Shown piece after piece: positions 5,603 to 9,225 of a stretch of 9,225 nt of DNA. The first letter of the stretch is position 1. Each line of letters begins with the position of its first letter. The DNA is from CAIOSQ01 sp044359885 (GTDB lineage Bacteria > Pseudomonadota > Alphaproteobacteria > CACIAM-22H2). The position numbers and the translations under genes were made by a program. Where the stretch lies: contig JBIKLI010000168.1 in NCBI GenBank assembly GCA_044359885.1, forward strand, positions 1-9,225, in the 5' to 3' direction. The notes below the pieces were generated by a model. It was not told the DNA's origin. It did not search any database and saw nothing but the letters and a program-made list of their open reading frames with translations.

Positions 5603-6535
5603 GTGCCCCCGCCGGCCGGCAGCGCCGAGGCCGGCAGCACGCGCACCGGGTTCGTGCTCCTCGGCCTTCTGGCCTTCTTCTGGGGCGTGAACTGGCCGAT
5701 GATGAAACTGGCCGTCACGGATTTCCGCCCCTGGAGCTTCCGTACGGCATGCATCGTTCTCGGCAGCCTCGGGCTCTTCGCCTGCGCGCGGATCGCGGGA
5801 CAACGCATCGCGATCGCGCGTCGCGACCTGCGTCCGCTTCTGCTCGCCTCGTTCTTCAACACGACCGTTTGGCATCTTTGTTCCGCCTACGGCCTGATGC
5901 TGATGGCGTCGGGCCGGGCCGCGATCATCGCCTTCACCATGCCGCTCTGGGCGACGCTGCTGGCGGCGCCCGTGTTGGGAGAACCGGTGACCCGGGCCAA
6001 GCTGGCAGGGCTGGGGCTGGGACTGGCGGGGCTTGGCTGCCTTCTGGCGGGCGAGGCAACGGCGATCGGCGCCGCTCCCCTGGGCGCACTGCTGATGCTC
6101 GTCGCGGCGGTCGCCTGGGCGGCCGGATCGCTGGCGGTCAAGCGGCATCGCTGGACGATGGGTGCCTTTCCGCTCACCGCCTGGCAGCTTGTCCTGGGCG
6201 GATTGCCGATCATCGGCGGCTGGGTGATCCTGGAGGGCGGCGACTGGTTGCGCCACGGTCTCGCGGCGCCGAGCTGGCCGGGGATCGCCGGCGCGCTCTA
6301 TGCCGCCACCGTGCCGATGGTGTTCTGCCACTGGGGCTGGATGCGCGTGCTGCAGACCTTCCCGGCGTCGGTGGCGGCGATCGGCACGTTGCTGATCCCG
6401 GTGATCGGCGTGTTCAGCGCGGCGCTCGTGATCGGCGAAACCGTCGGGCCCACCGAGATCGCGGCACTGGGGCTGACGCTGGCAGCACTCGCGATCGTAC
6501 TGGGGCCGCGTCTGCCTTGGCTGGCGCGGCGCTGA
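5603..6535 (+). CDS. DMT-superfamily (EamA) transporter
   Basis: This drug/metabolite transporter has about 310 residues and ten predicted membrane helices in two EamA repeats. The first helix, FVLLGLLAFFWGVNWPMMKL, carries the family's W-G-x-N/S-W-P pattern. The second repeat starts near GALLMLVAAVAWAAGSLAVK. The C-terminal helices contain ASVAAIGTLLIPVIGVFSAA and the conserved E of VIGETVGPTE. The likely start is GTG at 5603-5605, two bases after the tusA stop. A TTG at 5597-5599, overlapping that stop as TTGA, is an alternative that would add two residues. Earlier in-frame starts lie inside tusA and are unlikely. It is co-transcribed with tusA. Substrate unknown; export of amino acids or sulfur metabolites is possible for the family. 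Confidence 0.87.
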   Translation: MPPPAGSAEAGSTRTGFVLLGLLAFFWGVNWPMMKLAVTDFRPWSFRTACIVLGSLGLFACARIAGQRIAIARRDLRPLLLASFFNTTVWHLCSAYGLMLMASGRAAIIAFTMPLWATLLAAPVLGEPVTRAKLAGLGLGLAGLGCLLAGEATAIGAAPLGALLMLVAAVAWAAGSLAVKRHRWTMGAFPLTAWQLVLGGLPIIGGWVILEGGDWLRHGLAAPSWPGIAGALYAATVPMVFCHWGWMRVLQTFPASVAAIGTLLIPVIGVFSAALVIGETVGPTEIAALGLTLAALAIVLGPRLPWLARR

Positions 6536-6539
6536 GCTC

Positions 6540-7163
6540 TCACGCGCCGCCGCGTTCCGCCGGGCTTGCCGTGACGGCGGCCTGCGTGGCCCGGCGCGCC
6601 TGCCGACGACGGGCGACATAGGCGCCGATGAAGACCAGCGCGAACATCGTCAGCATCGTGACGCCGAACGCCAGGATGATGTCGCCGATCAGGCGTTCCA
6701 GGGCCTGGCCGAAGACATAGCCGAAGCCGGCGAAGCTGAGGGCCCAGATGAAGGCGGCGATGAAATTGAGGGCTGCGAAACGAAGCGGCCGCACGCCGCT
6801 GGTGCCCATCGCGAAGGACGCGACGTTGCGCACCCCGTAGATGAACCGGAAGGAGAGGATGAACCAGGTATCGTAGCGCCGCAGCAGGTCCAGCGCGGTT
6901 TCGACGCCGCCGCGCCATTTGGGATAGCGCAGCAGCAACTGGCCACCCCAGCGCCGCCCGATCCAGAACCAGCATTGGTCGCCGCAGAATGATCCGATCC
7001 AGGCCGACATGAAGACCGCCGTCCAGTCGAGCAACCCGTGATGGGCAGCCATGCCCATGAAGATCACGAAGGTCTCGCCTTCGAAGAACGTCCAAATGAA
7101 GATGCCGGCGTAGATCAGCAGGCCGTAATCTGCGACCAAGCCCCGAATCGTATCGATATCCAC
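6540..7163 (-). CDS. DedA-family (SNARE-associated domain) membrane protein
   Basis: This 207-residue integral membrane protein belongs to the DedA/VTT family. Members act in membrane homeostasis, and some flip undecaprenyl phosphate or phosphatidylethanolamine. Visible family features are FFEGETFVIFMG (residues 26-37, with the conserved acidic E28/E30), GDQCWFWIGRRWG (61-73, the G-D-x-x-x-Y/F-x-I-G-R motif) and SFRFIYGVRN (104-113, conserved R106 and R112). The usual proline of the R-F-x-P-G-x-R motif is Tyr here. NFIAAFIWALSFAGFGYVFG (123-142) follows. The start is a GTG at 7161-7163, preceded by AGGAAAGAG. The tail after about residue 187 is basic then low-complexity. It is convergent with the DMT transporter, with only four bases between stops, and divergent from the small secreted protein gene. 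Confidence 0.87.
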   Translation of the reverse strand: MDIDTIRGLVADYGLLIYAGIFIWTFFEGETFVIFMGMAAHHGLLDWTAVFMSAWIGSFCGDQCWFWIGRRWGGQLLLRYPKWRGGVETALDLLRRYDTWFILSFRFIYGVRNVASFAMGTSGVRPLRFAALNFIAAFIWALSFAGFGYVFGQALERLIGDIILAFGVTMLTMFALVFIGAYVARRRQARRATQAAVTASPAERGGA

Positions 7164-7250
7164 GGAGACTCTTTCCTGTTGAGGGCCAGGCCCCTAGATT
7201 TGCAACCGGGCCGCGCAGCATCAGGCGCGCGCGGAGCATAGAGGAGAACC

Positions 7251-7493
7251 ATGTTCCGGCAAGCCATTCGATGGATCGCCGTCGCTGCGGTCGTCTTGGT
7301 CGTCGCGCCGGCCGGGCCCGCCCTGGCGCAGGAAGCAGGCGCAGGAGCGGCGGGCAAGACCGACAACACCCATCCCAATTCCCGCAAGACGAACCAGGGC
7401 AATGCCCGTGTCATCCATGCTGGCCCTGGGGCGCCGGCCGTGGGGAGTGTCTTCGTGCCGCCGGCGCAGGAGAAACGCGACACGCGGCGATGA
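7251..7493 (+). CDS. Small secreted/periplasmic protein, function unknown
   Basis: This is an 80-residue protein with a clear Sec signal peptide: basic start MFRQAIR, hydrophobic core about 8-20, and a predicted cleavage after ALA at residue 26 (AGPALA-QEAG). The mature part is about 54 residues, hydrophilic and rich in Gly, Ala, Asn, Lys and Arg, with no cysteine and no recognisable domain. It ends VFVPPAQEKRDTRR. Translation is well supported by a strong GAGGAG Shine-Dalgarno at 7241-7246, four bases before the ATG. It is divergent from the DedA gene (87-bp spacer) and ends just before the tRNA-Thr gene on the opposite strand. I do not recognise the family. Confidence 0.72.
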   Translation: MFRQAIRWIAVAAVVLVVAPAGPALAQEAGAGAAGKTDNTHPNSRKTNQGNARVIHAGPGAPAVGSVFVPPAQEKRDTRR

Positions 7494-7498
7494 CGGGA

Positions 7499-7573
7499 TG
7501 GTGCCGGCTGTCGGAATTGAACCGACGACCTACCGCTTACAAGGCGGTTGCTCTACCCCTGAGCTAAGCCGGC
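7499..7573 (-). tRNA. tRNA-Thr(TGT)
   Basis: The minus strand folds as a complete cloverleaf. The acceptor is GCCGGCT/AGCCGGC (7567-7573 with 7503-7509) and the D arm is GCTC-GAGC. The anticodon stem ACCGC/GCGGT encloses the loop CTTGTAA, giving anticodon TGT. The T arm is GTCGG/CCGAC with loop TTCAATT. The discriminator is A at 7502 and the CCA end is encoded at 7499-7501. The mature length without CCA is 72. It lies 38 bp downstream of rlmB on the same strand. Confidence 0.96.
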
Positions 7574-7611
7574 TTCCAGCGTTCGACCGCTACACCCTTC
7601 GCGCCGGATTC

Positions 7612-8610
7612 TCAACGCCGCGACGTTTCGTACAGGGCGATCGCCGCCGCATTCGAGACGTTCAGGCTCTCGACCCCGCCGCCGGCCATGGGGATCCGCA
7701 CCAGCAGGTCGCAGCGTTCCTTCGTCAGCCGCCGCAGCCCCTCGCCCTCGCTGCCCAGCACCAGCGCCACCCTGCCCGTCAGATCGGCATCCGCGATCGT
7801 CTGTGTCGCCGATCCGGCAAGACCGACGCACCAGACATTGGCCTCCTTCAGGCTGTCCAGGGCCCGGGCGAGGTTGACGACCCGCACCAGGGGCACCAGC
7901 TCCATCGCGCCCGACGCGGATTTCGCCATCACGGCGCTGGCCGCTGGAGCGTGACGCTCCGGCAGGATCACGGCGGCCGCGCCGAAGGCCGCGGCGCTGC
8001 GCAGGATCGCCCCCACATTGTGCGGGTCGGTCACCTGATCGAGCGCCAGCAACCTCACCCGCGGCCGGTCGGCGATCAGTCGCAGCAGGTCGTCGATATC
8101 GAGCGGCTCGAGATCGCCTGCCTGGACGGCGAGGCCCTGATGGACGGCGCCGCGGGGCAGCAAGCCCTCAAGCTCGGGCCGAGGGAGGGCCTCCGTCGGC
8201 GGCAGCGGTTCGCCGCGCGCCGTCTGCTGGGCCGCGATCCGCGGCCCCAGTTCGGCCAGCGTCTCCGGTGTCGCCACGACCCGCGAAATGCGGCGCGCGG
8301 GATTGCCGATGGCAGCAAGGGTCGCATGGATCCCGTAGATCCAGCCACCACCTGGGCCACCGGGACGCGGCGACCGGGCCGGCGCGCTGGCGGGGGAAGC
8401 TGACGGTTTCGGCGCCGGGGCGGGCCGCGACGCTGCGGGCGCAGCCCGGGCCGGCTTCGACCCGGACCGGCCAGGCGAATCGCCCCGCGTGCCCGATGGC
8501 GAACCGGGCGGCGGACGCGAACCGTGGCGGCGAGGGGCGCGCTGACCGGGGCCGGTTTCTGAGCCGGCGAGGGCAGGCTTGCGGGGGCCGAAGCGGGGCT
8601 TGCGTTTCAT
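7612..8610 (-). CDS. rlmB: 23S rRNA (guanosine(2251)-2'-O)-methyltransferase RlmB
   Basis: This SPOUT-class (TrmH/SpoU) methyltransferase uses S-adenosylmethionine to methylate the 2'-O of a 23S rRNA guanosine (G2251 in E. coli). The RNA-binding substrate domain starts at WIYGIHATLAAI (90-101). The three SpoU motifs follow: motif 1 HNVGAILRSAAAFGA (197-211, N198 and R204), motif 2 VLGSEGEGLRRL (284-295, E288) and motif 3 SLNVSNAAAIALYE (315-328, N317 and S319). All residues expected for SAM binding in the trefoil knot are present. The total of 332 residues exceeds E. coli RlmB (243) because residues 1-88 form a Pro/Ala/Ser/Arg/Gly-rich, strongly basic extension, probably disordered. The ATG at 8608-8610 is the first start. 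Other TrmH enzymes are possible, but the substrate domain and tRNA/tuf context favour RlmB. Confidence 0.88.
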   Translation of the reverse strand: MKRKPRFGPRKPALAGSETGPGQRAPRRHGSRPPPGSPSGTRGDSPGRSGSKPARAAPAASRPAPAPKPSASPASAPARSPRPGGPGGGWIYGIHATLAAIGNPARRISRVVATPETLAELGPRIAAQQTARGEPLPPTEALPRPELEGLLPRGAVHQGLAVQAGDLEPLDIDDLLRLIADRPRVRLLALDQVTDPHNVGAILRSAAAFGAAAVILPERHAPAASAVMAKSASGAMELVPLVRVVNLARALDSLKEANVWCVGLAGSATQTIADADLTGRVALVLGSEGEGLRRLTKERCDLLVRIPMAGGGVESLNVSNAAAIALYETSRR

Positions 8611-8660
8611 CTGTCCGGGCCGTACTATTCCTATGCAGGTTCATTCGCAAGTCACTCCTC

Positions 8661-8689
8661 CGTCGGACAGAATAGTGTCCGCGGACGGG
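8661..8689. other. Inverted repeat upstream of rlmB
   Basis: Within the 177-bp spacer between rlmB and tRNA-Tyr lies cggaca-gaatag-tgtccg (8665-8682), a perfect 6-bp inverted repeat with a 6-nt loop. Outer arms ccgt/acgg (8661-8664 and 8686-8689) extend it with a 3-nt bulge. The overlapping sequence gtccgcggac (8678-8687) is itself palindromic, and a further copy of tgtccg occurs at 8612-8617. It could be an operator or a 5'-leader hairpin of rlmB. There is no T-run to support a terminator. Confidence 0.35.
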
Positions 8690-8719
8690 GTGGCTTGTTT
8701 CGTATCGCAAAACGGGTCG

Positions 8720-8748
8720 TTGACAAAGAGCGGGGCTATCAAATAACT
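8720..8748 (+). promoter_or_regulatory. Promoter for the tRNA-Tyr/tRNA-Gly/tuf operon
   Basis: A perfect TTGACA (-35) is at 8720-8725. With a 16-17 base spacer, it is followed by an AT-rich -10-like aataact at 8742-8748 and then a GC-rich discriminator (cgcgcgc) such as stable-RNA promoters have. It lies about 40 bp before the tRNA-Tyr 5' end. The -35 is convincing; the -10 matches poorly to TATAAT. Confidence 0.6.
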
Positions 8749-8787
8749 CGCGCGCTTGGCCGTCGTGGGTAGCAAGCCGATCTGGAC

Positions 8788-8873
<86 letters not shown>

Positions 8874-8979
8874 GACCGGGCAGCCAGGGCGGGTTCAGGC
8901 GAAACGCGGGACAGACGAGACGCCGCCTCACGGCGGCGAAGGAGTGGATCAGGGTCGCGGCCCCCGTGCCAGCGCCCAA

Positions 8980-9053
<74 letters not shown>

Positions 9054-9115
9054 GAGATGACGATCGCGCCGGCCCTTCGCGGGCGGGCCCAGACGGAGGC
9101 AGGAAAGAGGCGACG

Positions 9116-9225
9116 ATGAGCAAAGCGAAATTCGAGCGGAACAAGCCGCACTGCAACATCGGGACGATCGGTCACGTCGACCATGGGAAGACGTCGCTGA
9201 CGGCGGCGATCACGAAGGTGCTTGC
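9116..9225 (+). CDS. tuf: Elongation factor Tu, N-terminus (runs off the window)
   Basis: The last 110 bases encode the start of EF-Tu, the GTPase that delivers aminoacyl-tRNA to the ribosome. The translation begins MSKAKFERNKPHCNIGTIGH, and the P-loop GHVDHGKT follows at residues 19-26 (K25, T26), then SLTAAITKVL. All of this is near-invariant for bacterial EF-Tu. The ATG at 9116-9118 follows a strong Shine-Dalgarno, AGGAAAGAGG at 9101-9110. About 360 codons lie beyond the window. Placement after tRNA-Tyr and tRNA-Gly matches the tRNA-tufB organisation of many bacteria, often followed by tRNA-Trp, secE and nusG. Confidence 0.97.
   Translation, partial: MSKAKFERNKPHCNIGTIGHVDHGKTSLTAAITKVL

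Noticed and set aside
5351..6619. 422-codon minus-strand open frame opposite tusA and the DMT transporter.
   Set aside because: Shadow of two well-supported plus-strand genes; its composition is Arg/Gln-rich with no domain.
9071..9089. GC-rich inverted repeat between tRNA-Gly and tuf as a terminator.
   Set aside because: ggccc/gggcc can pair, but no T-run follows and tuf begins soon after, so read-through is expected; it may at most be an RNA-processing site.

Overview
This is a GC-rich window whose gene order and protein types point to an alphaproteobacterium, probably Rhodospirillales-like. The best clue is the right end: rlmB, then tRNA-Tyr, tRNA-Gly and the start of tuf, with a tRNA-Thr just downstream of rlmB. 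That is a familiar alphaproteobacterial arrangement. The genus assignment is inference.

Left edge (1-1107): a decayed IS1634-type (IS4-superfamily) insertion sequence. Its transposase keeps the N-terminal ~187 and C-terminal ~105 residues but has lost the catalytic middle and changed frame at the junction. Beside it is a short out-of-context peptide remnant.

Leftward metabolic block (1108-5272, minus strand). In order of transcription it encodes a YeeE/YedE-type sulfur-compound permease, an SDR oxidoreductase, an RraA-type aldolase/decarboxylase-like protein, a LysE-family exporter and a PfkB sugar kinase. The last three are tightly packed (TGA-C-GTG junction, then a 16-nt overlap). The kinase resembles E. 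coli YihV (6-deoxy-6-sulfofructose kinase) more than ribokinase. It keeps the arginine that I recall as a sulfonate contact but lacks the asparagine contact. No SQ glycosidase, isomerase or sulfosugar aldolase is present, so a sulfosugar role is only a hypothesis.

Rightward pair (5376-6535): a TusA sulfur carrier with its CPxP motif, head-to-head with the YeeE permease across about 100 bp, followed without a gap by a DMT/EamA transporter. Permease plus TusA-like protein is the known pairing for thiosulfate-type sulfur import.

Middle (6540-7493): a DedA-family membrane protein (minus), convergent with the DMT transporter, and divergent from a small secreted protein of unknown function (plus).

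Translation locus (7499-9225): tRNA-Thr(TGT) and rlmB on the minus strand. rlmB has an unusual ~88-residue low-complexity N-terminal extension. Then, on the plus strand, come a promoter-like TTGACA site, tRNA-Tyr(GTA), tRNA-Gly(TCC) and the first 110 bases of tuf. All three tRNAs encode their CCA end.

The most interesting part is the sulfur-flavoured block at 1108-5600, whose pathway I cannot assign from sequence alone. The rest is recognisable housekeeping or mobile debris.
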